This document shows positions 7,608-15,672 of a stretch of 41,399 bases of DNA, piece by piece. Position numbers and translations under genes: made by a program. This DNA comes from JBDKLC01 sp040384865 (GTDB lineage Bacteria > Patescibacteriota > Minisyncoccia > Phycocordibacterales > CAIZLB01), in assembly GCA_040384865.1 (NCBI GenBank), contig JAZKIM010000007.1, positions 1 to 41,399 on the forward strand, in the 5' to 3' direction. Under the pieces are notes generated by a model that did no database searches, was not told the origin of the DNA, and saw only the letters and a list, made by a program, of their open reading frames with translations. How positions within the stretch are numbered: position 1 is the stretch's first letter; each line of letters starts with the position of its first letter.

Positions 7608-9638
7608 ATGAAAAAAGACTTAAATCTCCACAAGAACTCATTTCAGAAGGCCGCAAACAAGAAAATCACAGGTATAATTAGCATCAACTCCAAGGGTAAA
7701 GGTTTCATTTCCCTACCTGATGCAGGAAAAGATGATGAGGATATTGTTGTTCAACCTGAGAATATCGGTCTTGCACTTCACGGCGATACCGTAGAAGCAG
7801 AAACATTCGCTGGATACCGCGGAGCGCTCGAAGGAAAGATTATTTCCGTTGCAGAGAGGAAGAAAACAAAGTTCGTCGGTGTGGTCATGCGAGGCACCAA
7901 GAATCCAAATAATTTTTACCTTGAACCGGATGATCATCGGGCACATATCACCATTCACCTTGCCAATGCAAATGAGGGCGAATTTACAGGAAAGGTTCAC
8001 GAAGGTCAAAAGGCCTTTGCTGAAATCGTTTTAGATAACTGGACGGAAGAAAAAGGGAGAATTCCTGACGGTCGACTTTTAGAAATAATTGGTGAGAAAG
8101 GTGACAACAATGCAGAAATGCACGCCATTGTACTTGAGAGAGGATTCGACACCACCTTCCCTGCCGATGTTCTCGAGGAGGCTGATGCGGCAAGCAAGAA
8201 ACTTTCCGCTTTCAGCGCAGAAGAATTGTCAGAACGAAGAGATTTCCGCGACACCTTTACATGCACCATTGACCCTATAGATGCCAAAGATTTTGACGAT
8301 GCTCTTTCATTAAAAGACATGGATGAAAAAGATGAACAAGGTCGACCGCTCGTCGAGATCGGCATTCACATCGCCGATGTTGCTCACTATGTGGTCCCTG
8401 GAACCGCTCTTGATCGCGAAGCTAGGAAGCGAGCCTTCTCTGTATACCTCGTAGATCGAACTATTCCAATGCTTCCTCATGTCCTTTCAAACGGAGTATG
8501 CAGTTTGAACCCGAACGAAGATCGTTTCGCTTTTTCGGCGGTATTCATCATGGACCGTGATGCAAAAATCCGTGACAGGTGGTTCGGCCGAACTATCATC
8601 CATTCAAACAAGCGATTCACCTACGAAAACGCACAGGAAGTTTTGACAGCGAGTAAAATCACTCCAACTGGGGAATTTGCTGCAGAGCTCCTCGAATTCA
8701 ACCGTCTTGCAAAAGTCATGCTTGCTCGCCGAAAGGAAAAAGGCGCCATTGACTTCGACTCGACTGAAATTAAATTCAAGCTCGACGAAAATGGAAAACC
8801 TATTGCCGTGTACAAAAAAGAGCGTATTGACACGCATCGCCTCGTCGAAGAATTCATGCTTTTAGCAAACAAAGAAGTTGCTGAGTATATTTACAACAAA
8901 AACAAAAACGCTCACATTCATCTCACCGGCGTCTATCGCGTTCATGACTTGCCTGATCAGGAAAAACTTCACGACCTAGCTACGTTCGTAAACGCTCTTG
9001 GCCTTGATTTCCATCCGGGAAAGACAATTACACCAAAGGATGTCCAGCATCTTATAGATCAATCCGTTGGTCATGGTGCGGAAGCGGCAATCAAAGTGGC
9101 GACGCTTCGCTCAATGGCAAAAGCACTATATTCAACAAAAAATGTTGGGCACTTCGGTCTTGCTTTTGAGTATTACACTCATTTTACATCACCAATTCGT
9201 CGCTACCCAGACCTCTCCGTTCATCGTATTCTTGCCGACGTTTTGAAAGGTAAGCCTGTCACTCAAGAAATGGTGGCGACGCTTGAAAAGATTTGCCAGG
9301 ACTCATCGCGACGAGAAATCGAAGCGGCTGATGCAGAAAGAGCATCTATTAAATACAAACAGGTTGAATTCATGATGGACCGCGTCGGACAGACATTTGA
9401 AGCAACCATTTCTGGTATCGCTGAATGGGGTATGTATGTCGAGGAGCCAGAAGCAAAGGCAGAAGGTTTGATTCGTGTACGCGACCTACCAGGTGATTTC
9501 TATACTGTTGATCAAAAAAACTACAAGATCGTTGGTGAAAAGACAAAGCGTGAATTCCAACTAGGACAGAAGATAAAAGTTACACTTAACAGTGCGGACT
9601 TAGACAACAGAATGTTGAATTTTTCAATCGCGGAATAA
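7608..9638 (+). CDS. rnr: Ribonuclease R (RNB-family 3'-5' exoribonuclease)
   Basis: RNase R degrades structured RNA processively from the 3' end. The protein has 676 residues. An N-terminal cold-shock-type OB region (about 20-190; KGKGFISLPDAGKDDEDIVV) leads into the RNB catalytic domain (about 205-540). The metal-binding aspartates are in IDPIDAKDFDDALS (about 221-234). Further RNB signatures are GIHIADVAHYV, LSNGVCSLNP, and HFTSPIRRYPDLSVHR near the domain end. An S1 domain follows (about 590-675; FEATISGIAEWGMYVE). It lacks the longer N- and C-terminal extensions of the 813-residue E. coli enzyme. The gene is monocistronic, convergent with the response-regulator gene (5-base gap), and no clear terminator separates them. 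Confidence 0.95.
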   Translation: MKKDLNLHKNSFQKAANKKITGIISINSKGKGFISLPDAGKDDEDIVVQPENIGLALHGDTVEAETFAGYRGALEGKIISVAERKKTKFVGVVMRGTKNPNNFYLEPDDHRAHITIHLANANEGEFTGKVHEGQKAFAEIVLDNWTEEKGRIPDGRLLEIIGEKGDNNAEMHAIVLERGFDTTFPADVLEEADAASKKLSAFSAEELSERRDFRDTFTCTIDPIDAKDFDDALSLKDMDEKDEQGRPLVEIGIHIADVAHYVVPGTALDREARKRAFSVYLVDRTIPMLPHVLSNGVCSLNPNEDRFAFSAVFIMDRDAKIRDRWFGRTIIHSNKRFTYENAQEVLTASKITPTGEFAAELLEFNRLAKVMLARRKEKGAIDFDSTEIKFKLDENGKPIAVYKKERIDTHRLVEEFMLLANKEVAEYIYNKNKNAHIHLTGVYRVHDLPDQEKLHDLATFVNALGLDFHPGKTITPKDVQHLIDQSVGHGAEAAIKVATLRSMAKALYSTKNVGHFGLAFEYYTHFTSPIRRYPDLSVHRILADVLKGKPVTQEMVATLEKICQDSSRREIEAADAERASIKYKQVEFMMDRVGQTFEATISGIAEWGMYVEEPEAKAEGLIRVRDLPGDFYTVDQKNYKIVGEKTKREFQLGQKIKVTLNSADLDNRMLNFSIAE

Positions 9639-9643
9639 AAACT

Positions 9644-10051
9644 TTACGGCTTTGGCACTTCCATTGCCTTCAGTTTATCTTTAACATGTTGCACTATTTT
9701 ATCGAGATCCCAATCTGCCTTTACTAAATAATCATATGCTTTTTCCTTCAGGGTCAAAGAGAGAGTGTTGATGTCATTAAGATTTGTCAGCACGACAACA
9801 GGCACCTTCTCTCCCCAAGGATCTTTCCTGAGATTTTTTAACATAACAATACCGTTTGTATGAGGCATCAAAATATCGAGGAGGATAAGGTTTGGATGAT
9901 TTTCCAAGGCTTTTGTAAGACCATCATCACCGTCAGTTGCCACCAATACTGCAAAGCCTGATTCCTCAAATTGATCTTTCAGAATTTGAGACATTGAGGA
10001 TTCATCTTCCACTATTAGAATTAGTTTCTTCTGTTCAAGCTGAGTTGTCAT
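9644..10051 (-). CDS. Single-domain response regulator (CheY-like receiver)
   Basis: The 135 residues form one receiver domain with no output domain. The acidic pair is E15-D16 in LIVEDESS, the predicted phospho-acceptor is D59 in LILLDILMP, T89 lies in VVVLTN and K111 in YLVKAD, so the full active-site set is present. It starts 36 bases after the histidine-kinase stop on the same strand and is almost certainly its partner. Without a DNA-binding domain it would have to signal by protein-protein contact or act as a phosphate relay or sink. The C-terminus is a short helix plus MEVPKP. Confidence 0.93.
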   Translation of the reverse strand: MTTQLEQKKLILIVEDESSMSQILKDQFEESGFAVLVATDGDDGLTKALENHPNLILLDILMPHTNGIVMLKNLRKDPWGEKVPVVVLTNLNDINTLSLTLKEKAYDYLVKADWDLDKIVQHVKDKLKAMEVPKP

Positions 10052-10087
10052 AACATTATTTTATATTAATAAGCTTTCCCAACCTCC

Positions 10088-11668
10088 CTACACCGAACCT
10101 TGAGGCAGTACCGTATGGAAGAGAGATCCAGAACCCTCCTCGGATTCAAACCATATCCTGCCACCGGCTCGATCAACAAATTGTTTCGTTATATAGAGAC
10201 CGAGTCCTGTACCGTCTGGTACTTTTTCTCTGGCGTTAGTGGCCCGATAGAGCTTTGTAAATATCTTTTCCTGTTCCGAAACAGGTATACCGTAACCAGA
10301 ATCCTTAACATCTATGCTAATTCCCGATTCATCTTTAGTCAATGAGATATTGATTTCGCCGCCCTCTCGGTTGTATCTAATGGCATTGGTATATAAGTTG
10401 TGAAGAAGAATCGTCATAACTTTTTTGTCCAAATACACCTTATTCAAATCACCAGTGTATATCTTATGAACTTTTATATGCTTCTTCTTTATATCCTCAC
10501 TCAATTCAGAGATTATTTGGTCTGAGAATATCGCTAGGTCAAATTCTGATAATTTTATTTCAGTCCTGCCGAGCTCTATCTTTGAAATTTCCAAGATGGC
10601 ATTCACTAAATCCACCATTCGCTCTACTGCTCCAACTATTTCATTTAAATAACTTTTCTGCTGATCTATACCCATCGTATCGCCAGAAGTGAGATATCGT
10701 TTCGTGTACCAGCTAGCGATAGTTAGAGGCGTACGAAGCTCATGAGAAACAAGGGTAATAAACTCATCCTTTGCGTGATCAATCTCCTTTTCCTTTGTAA
10801 TATCTCGAAATACAAGGATGGCTCCTATTATCTTATCCTTCAAAATAATAGGTGAAGCAGTGCTGTATGCCGGGAACCTATTACCTTTAGAACGTACATA
10901 AAATAAGTCACTTGATGAATTCTGCAATCCTGAATCAAGGGTCAAGGCGACAGGACTATCTTTAAACGGAACCCTTTCGCCTTTCTCATTCTCCAACATC
11001 AACACATCTGAGATATCGGTACCGATCATCTGAACGCCATCCTTCCCAAGAATCTTTTCTGCCAATTTGTTTATAACAATAATTTTTTGATCAATATCAA
11101 CAGCAATGAAGCCTTCACCGATGCTTTCAATGAGTGCCTTATCCTTAACCACTTCTTCCTGCAATTTTGCAGTTCGTTCCCTAACCTTTTTCTCAAGATC
11201 TTGCATATATTGCTGCAGTCGTCCCTCAAGTAATTGTCGTTCAGTAATATCTTCAGAGATTCCAAGGAGATATTGTGGGGTACCGTTCTCATCGAAAATT
11301 GGGATTTTCTTTGTATGCAACATACGCGAGCCATTCTTGGTGTGTATTACCTCTTCTGGAATATCATGCAGCTTGCCGCTCATGAGCACCTCGCGATCCT
11401 TTTTAATGAAAAAGTTTGCCTCTTCGGGTGGAAAGAAATCAATGTCGCTTTTACCAATCAAATCCTTACGATCAAAACCAAGCAGCTTTTCTCCAGCCTT
11501 ATTGAATCGAACAAATCGAAGGTCCTTTGCATCTTTGACGAATATCATATCCGGAATGTTTTCTACTATTGAATCAAGAAACTTTTGTGCCGAATAGACC
11601 GAATCTTTGTGATCGGCAGGATTCATTCTCAAGACACCTTTTACCTGGCTTATAAGCTTTTTTAACAC
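10088..11668 (-). CDS. Soluble PAS-PAS sensor histidine kinase
   Basis: The 526-residue kinase has no membrane segment, so it probably senses a cytoplasmic signal. Domains in order: PAS 1 (about 24-140; ENIPDMIFVKD, GISEDITERQ), a coiled coil (about 143-175), PAS 2 (about 176-295; ESIGEGFIAVD, LVFRDITKEKE), HisKA with the phospho-histidine H309 in SHELRTPL, and HATPase_c (about 405-525). The ATPase shows the N box (LHNLYTNAIRYN), G1 (DSGYGIP), F box (IFTKLYRA) and G2 (GTGLGLYI). The listed start is GTG. ATG at 11626 is a good alternative because AAAAGGTG lies 8 bases upstream of it, one of the few convincing Shine-Dalgarno sites in the window; both PAS domains survive that start. The receiver gene follows directly. 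Confidence 0.93.
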   Translation of the reverse strand: MLKKLISQVKGVLRMNPADHKDSVYSAQKFLDSIVENIPDMIFVKDAKDLRFVRFNKAGEKLLGFDRKDLIGKSDIDFFPPEEANFFIKKDREVLMSGKLHDIPEEVIHTKNGSRMLHTKKIPIFDENGTPQYLLGISEDITERQLLEGRLQQYMQDLEKKVRERTAKLQEEVVKDKALIESIGEGFIAVDIDQKIIVINKLAEKILGKDGVQMIGTDISDVLMLENEKGERVPFKDSPVALTLDSGLQNSSSDLFYVRSKGNRFPAYSTASPIILKDKIIGAILVFRDITKEKEIDHAKDEFITLVSHELRTPLTIASWYTKRYLTSGDTMGIDQQKSYLNEIVGAVERMVDLVNAILEISKIELGRTEIKLSEFDLAIFSDQIISELSEDIKKKHIKVHKIYTGDLNKVYLDKKVMTILLHNLYTNAIRYNREGGEINISLTKDESGISIDVKDSGYGIPVSEQEKIFTKLYRATNAREKVPDGTGLGLYITKQFVDRAGGRIWFESEEGSGSLFHTVLPQGSV

Positions 11669-11757
11669 GATAAATTAAGGGTGTATTAATTGTACCAGTT
11701 TTAATAAAGCAAGGGTTACGATGTAAACAGATCAATTAACGACCATTTCTCTAACCC

Positions 11758-14049
11758 TTATTTAGCCACAGCTACAGCATCATCTAATGCAATTGAAAGA
11801 AGCTTTGAATGACCTTCCCCACCCATGGTAACTCCGTATATAACACCCGCACGAGACATTGTCTCTCGATTGTGTGTGATCAAAATAAGCTGCGAATGCT
11901 TTGATAGTGATTCGATCATGTCACCGTACTTTCGTGAATTGGCTTCGTCGAGCGCGGCATCTGTTTCGTCTAATATAATAAACGGTGGTGGATTGACTTG
12001 TGACATAGCAAAAAGAAGGGCAATCGAAGTAAGAGCACGCTCACCTCCGGAAAGCATCATCAACCCTTTGGTGCGTTTGTGCGGGAGGGCTACATAAATA
12101 TCTATACCTTCTTGGACTGATTCTTCCTCCTCACCAGAAGAAGCTAAGATATCGGAAAGATCATCTTCGCCGAGGATATCAGTTTTTCTACGACGACGGC
12201 GCTCTTCTTTAACAATATCCAATCGAGCGTCACCACCACCAAACATCAACCTGAAAAACTTCTCAAATTCGGCATTAATCTTTCTGATACCCTCCTTAAA
12301 CATAATATTAAGTTTATCTGTCAATTCAGCAATCATCTGCGTCAGTGTTTCGCTCGACTTTTGCAAGTCTTCCAATTCCCTGCCCAGAAACGCATCACGC
12401 TCCTCAGCTTCTTTATACTCTCTCATTGTTTCATCTCCACCAGCACCCCCCATTTCTTCTAATCGAATTTTGTTCTTTTCAATAGCACGACGTCGCTCCG
12501 TCTGCACCTCGCGAGGCTCTACTTCAATAGCGTGCTTTACATCCTCAGGCATGATCGCCAATTCAATCTTTTCATAGAAAATAGCGTCACGGTTAGTGAT
12601 CATTGTCGCCTCTTCCATATCATGTTTCCAATCTTCTTCAGCAGCTCGAATGCGCTCGTCTCGGAATTTAATGTGTTCGAGTTGGCTATGCAACTCATTT
12701 TGTCGTGACATAATCCTCAAAATTGCCTTCTCTGACTCAACATTCTTATCCTTTTCCTTATCAATATCTAACTTGATCCGAGCATATGCATCAGCCTGCC
12801 TTATCTCCGCATCACCAACATCTTGAAGATTCACTTCAAAGCGTTTCATTTCTGAATTCACTCGATCAATCTCACCTTGCTCTGCGACAACGTCAGCAGC
12901 AGCTTCAGTAGATTTATGATATTTTAAAAATTCTCCCCAGAGTACTCGCACCTCTTCGAGAGCCTGCTTCAGAGCAACAACTTCTTCGATCAAAAGTGCC
13001 GCCGCAACTTTCTGATCAATTTCCCTACTCAACTTCTCAACCTCAGCAAGATATATCTGCTTTTGGCTAGCTTCCGCTGCATCACGGATTTTCTTATCTA
13101 TTGCCCTTTTCAAATATGCCAATTCACCCTCAAGTCGTCCGAGTTCTCTAGTCAAAGAATCCTTTTTACTTCGTGTCTCTCGAATCTGGCTTTCAAGAGT
13201 AATAAGTTCGGAACTCTTTGAATTTTCCTTTTGTGCCGCTGCCAACAACGACTTATGACCAGACATCTCTCCCTGTAACTTTTCCAACTCTTCTGAAGGT
13301 ATCCTTCTATCATCAACGATACGCGCGCGCTCTAGCTTTATATATGCCTCCTCACGCCGGAAATATTCCTGATACATCGTTATCAATTCCTGTTTCAAAG
13401 TCTGAGCTTTTTCAATCTTCTCCACTTGTTTTCGCAAGAACTTAATATGTGGTGCAATTTCACGTCGAAGAGACTCTACTTCTTTCATATGTTCAGCAGT
13501 CTTTTCCAATTTCTTTTCACTTTCCTCCTTTTTATATTGATAGACCTTAAGACCAAGTGCGTCCTCGATCATCTCACGCCGCTCAAGAGGCTGTGCTGAA
13601 AGCAATCGGTCCGCTTCTCCCTGTGAAATGATATGGTGTCCGGAAGAGCCAATATTCGCGTATGCCAAAAGCTCCACTACATCCTTGAGGCGCACCTGTG
13701 TGCCGTTTATATAATATTCATTAACACCATCTCGATGAACCACACGCTCAAGTGCGACCTCGTCGAAATCAATATTGAACATTCGATTAGCATTATCGAA
13801 AACCACCTTCACTGACCCTCTATTCGAGCGAGGTGTATCCTTTCCTCCATTAAAAATAAGATCTTCTCCTTTCTTTCCTCGCATCGACTTTATCGACTGT
13901 TCACCGAGCACGAACCGGAACGACTCTGCCACATTCGATTTACCCGATCCATTAGGGCCCACGATGGCCGTAATGGAAGAATTGAATTGCAAAATACCCT
14001 TCTTAGCGAATGACTTGAATCCATTGATTTCCAGAGACTTGAGTTGCAT
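11758..14049 (-). CDS. smc: Short SMC-type chromosome-segregation ATPase, apparently without hinge
   Basis: The ends are typical SMC: MQLKSLEINGFKSFAKK, Walker A IVGPNGSGKSN (about 30-39), GEDLIFNGG, and at the C-terminus the ABC signature MLSGGERALTSIALLFAM (about residue 665) and Walker B PFIILDETDAALD (about 690). Bacterial SMCs are usually near 1170 residues; this one is 763. Between the ATPase halves (about 175-590) I see coiled-coil-like sequence only and no Gly-rich hinge. An acidic/basic insertion (RRRRRKTD, DDLSDILASSGEEEE) lies just before the signature motif. The reading frame is continuous, so this does not look like a frameshift. It starts 12 bases after the shikimate-kinase-like gene and probably shares its transcript. 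It could instead be an SbcC/RecN-like relative, but FGGGDARLDIV is SMC-like. Confidence 0.88.
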   Translation of the reverse strand: MQLKSLEINGFKSFAKKGILQFNSSITAIVGPNGSGKSNVAESFRFVLGEQSIKSMRGKKGEDLIFNGGKDTPRSNRGSVKVVFDNANRMFNIDFDEVALERVVHRDGVNEYYINGTQVRLKDVVELLAYANIGSSGHHIISQGEADRLLSAQPLERREMIEDALGLKVYQYKKEESEKKLEKTAEHMKEVESLRREIAPHIKFLRKQVEKIEKAQTLKQELITMYQEYFRREEAYIKLERARIVDDRRIPSEELEKLQGEMSGHKSLLAAAQKENSKSSELITLESQIRETRSKKDSLTRELGRLEGELAYLKRAIDKKIRDAAEASQKQIYLAEVEKLSREIDQKVAAALLIEEVVALKQALEEVRVLWGEFLKYHKSTEAAADVVAEQGEIDRVNSEMKRFEVNLQDVGDAEIRQADAYARIKLDIDKEKDKNVESEKAILRIMSRQNELHSQLEHIKFRDERIRAAEEDWKHDMEEATMITNRDAIFYEKIELAIMPEDVKHAIEVEPREVQTERRRAIEKNKIRLEEMGGAGGDETMREYKEAEERDAFLGRELEDLQKSSETLTQMIAELTDKLNIMFKEGIRKINAEFEKFFRLMFGGGDARLDIVKEERRRRRKTDILGEDDLSDILASSGEEEESVQEGIDIYVALPHKRTKGLMMLSGGERALTSIALLFAMSQVNPPPFIILDETDAALDEANSRKYGDMIESLSKHSQLILITHNRETMSRAGVIYGVTMGGEGHSKLLSIALDDAVAVAK

Positions 14050-14061
14050 TTGATGGTTATT

Positions 14062-14568
14062 TTAACAGAAATTAGCTTTAATTTCATTGATTATATCCTC
14101 AATGGTTTTATTCTCTGTCATTATGGTCAAATCTGCGTACTTTTTATACAAATGTCTTCTTTCTTCAATAAGCTCATCAATCGAGCGATCAGCGAGCTTT
14201 ATCAATCTTTTCTTCCGATCGAAACTTTCCATTCTTTTCTTTATCTCTTCAATTGGAGTATCTAGATAAATCACCTTTGAGTTTTTCTTAAGAAAATTCA
14301 TACCCGCACTAGAATAAATAATACTTCCCCCAGGAGACACGACCGTACCATTATTATTCATAAACTTTAAACTAAGCACGATTGAGGCCTCCTTTTCTAT
14401 AAATACCTCATCTCCAATTTTTTCGATAAGTTCCGGCAATGATGTCCCCGACTCATCTTCAATCAATTTATCAATATCAAAAAAATCAAAATTACACTGC
14501 TCAGCAAGCAATTTACCTATTGTGCTTTTCCCTGCCCCTGACATACCTATAAAAGTTATGTTCTTCAT
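14062..14568 (-). CDS. Shikimate-kinase-like P-loop kinase of uncertain substrate
   Basis: This 168-residue protein has the shikimate-kinase fold. It shows the P-loop GMSGAGKST (8-16), DID (31-33), SGTSLPELIEKIGDEVFIEKE, VVSPGGS, and the lid-like RKKRLIKLADRSIDELIEERRHLYKK split over two helices. Two hallmark positions differ from AroK. The arginine of the FRxxE motif that binds shikimate is isoleucine (FIEKE, residue 57), and the GGG turn is GGS. The true substrate may therefore not be shikimate, and no other shikimate-pathway gene is in the window. ATG at 14568 is chosen because MKNITFIGMSG matches the family start; ATG at 14592 adds eight residues. It lies immediately upstream of smc. Confidence 0.75.
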   Translation of the reverse strand: MKNITFIGMSGAGKSTIGKLLAEQCNFDFFDIDKLIEDESGTSLPELIEKIGDEVFIEKEASIVLSLKFMNNNGTVVSPGGSIIYSSAGMNFLKKNSKVIYLDTPIEEIKKRMESFDRKKRLIKLADRSIDELIEERRHLYKKYADLTIMTENKTIEDIINEIKANFC

Positions 14569-14654
14569 TGTGTTGTATTGTATAACATTCATCTAAATAT
14601 TTATTATTTTTTGAACCCCCATTCATCACTTATTTTTTATGATCATGATCAGAT

Positions 14655-14852
14655 ATGGGCAGAGGGACAGCAACAATTCAACTGACCAAAAGTACAGTCA
14701 TGACACCAAGCCTATTAGTTAATTCAATCATCACCGCAACCACGACCATTACGATATGCATCCTTTGCTATCTCATCATCATTAAATGGACAAAACGTCG
14801 CTATCGGAGAATCCGAATGCCGAAACGTTTCAGAGAAATCGTGCCCGAGTGA
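14655..14852 (+). CDS. Small single-span membrane protein, tentative
   Basis: This 65-codon frame is predicted to contain one membrane helix (about 20-45; SIITATTTITICILCYLIII) and a strongly basic tail (KWTKRRYRRIRMPKRFRE), the usual signal for a cytoplasmic C-terminus. No homologous family is recognised. Support comes from context: it ends 17 bases before a strong hairpin with T-runs on both sides, which fits a plus-strand gene stopping there, and it fills an otherwise empty gap between divergent and convergent genes. An internal ATG at 14700 would give 50 residues. No Shine-Dalgarno or good promoter is visible, so it may not be expressed. Confidence 0.4.
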   Translation: MGRGTATIQLTKSTVMTPSLLVNSIITATTTITICILCYLIIIKWTKRRYRRIRMPKRFREIVPE

Positions 14853-14869
14853 GCAAGGCAAGGAAAAAG

Positions 14870-14897
14870 CTTCTTCGTTTACACGAAGAAGTTTTTT
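14870..14897. terminator. Bidirectional terminator between the small ORF and rnc
   Basis: A 9-bp perfect stem (CTTCTTCGT 14870-14878, ACGAAGAAG 14883-14891) with a 4-base loop is followed by six T on the plus strand and by a CTTTTTCC run on the minus strand. It can end both rnc and the small plus-strand ORF. Confidence 0.85.
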
Positions 14898-14898
14898 A

Positions 14899-15585
14899 CT
14901 ACCAACCCTTTTTTTCCAATGCTGCCTGAGCAGCCTTCTGCTCCGCCTCTTGCTTAGACTTTCCATCACCAGAAACAATTACATCTTCTCCAAGATATAC
15001 ACCTACGGTAAAGACTTTATTATGATCAGGACCAGCCTCTTTAATCAATTTATACGAAGGAGTAACACCTACTTTTTCTTGTGCTTTTTCTTGAAAGTGA
15101 CTTTTAGCATCTATGAAAGCCTTGTTTTGAACAATATCATCGATCAACTCGAAAAGCTGTGCGGCAATAAAGTCACGAGCGGCACCGTACCCTTGATCAA
15201 GGTAAAGTGCGCCAGCAAATGACTCGAATGTATTAGCTAGAATGTATTGTCGTGCGCGACCTGTATCTTTAGCTTCACCCTTTGAAAGAAGTAGGAAGGA
15301 ATTCATTCCTATTTTTTCAGCGGCACTGGCGAGCGTATTTGAATTCACCAAAGCAGAACGATATGCGGTAAGTTCACCTTCGGGCTTTCCTGGGTATTTG
15401 TGATATAGGTAGTCAGTAATGACCAACTCAAGCACAGCATCGCCCAAGAATTCCAAACGCTCATTGTGCTCAAGCTTAATTGCTCGATTTTCATTTAAAT
15501 AGGAGCGATGGGTAAAAGCCTGCTTAAGCAGGTTCTTATCATTAAAATTTACACTGGCATTTTTTTCAAAGACGCTGAAATCCAT
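14899..15585 (-). CDS. rnc: Ribonuclease III
   Basis: RNase III cleaves double-stranded RNA in rRNA maturation and mRNA turnover. The protein is full length at 228 residues. The catalytic domain (about 1-150) contains FTHRSYLNE and the signature NERLEFLGDAVLE, with E42 and D49. A dsRNA-binding domain follows (about 157-226; PSYKLIKEAGPDHNKVF and GKSKQEAEQKAAQAAL). In the second metal-ligand motif the usual L-A-D-x-x-E reads L-A-N-T-F-E, so Asn118 replaces the conserved Asp while E121 is kept. The rest looks intact. A candidate promoter lies upstream and a bidirectional terminator directly downstream, giving a single-gene unit. Confidence 0.95.
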   Translation of the reverse strand: MDFSVFEKNASVNFNDKNLLKQAFTHRSYLNENRAIKLEHNERLEFLGDAVLELVITDYLYHKYPGKPEGELTAYRSALVNSNTLASAAEKIGMNSFLLLSKGEAKDTGRARQYILANTFESFAGALYLDQGYGAARDFIAAQLFELIDDIVQNKAFIDAKSHFQEKAQEKVGVTPSYKLIKEAGPDHNKVFTVGVYLGEDVIVSGDGKSKQEAEQKAAQAALEKKGW

Positions 15586-15609
15586 ATAGAGATTATGTTT
15601 AGTGGCCTG

Positions 15610-15638
15610 AATGTACCACGAGAATATAGCTTTGACAA
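15610..15638 (-). promoter_or_regulatory. Candidate rnc promoter
   Basis: On the minus strand TTGTCA (15638-15633), a 17-base spacer and TACATT (15615-15610) give a leader of about 17 bases before the rnc ATG. Confidence 0.45.
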
Positions 15639-15672
15639 TCCCTTTTCAAAAACCTTTAATTGTCTACGTATA

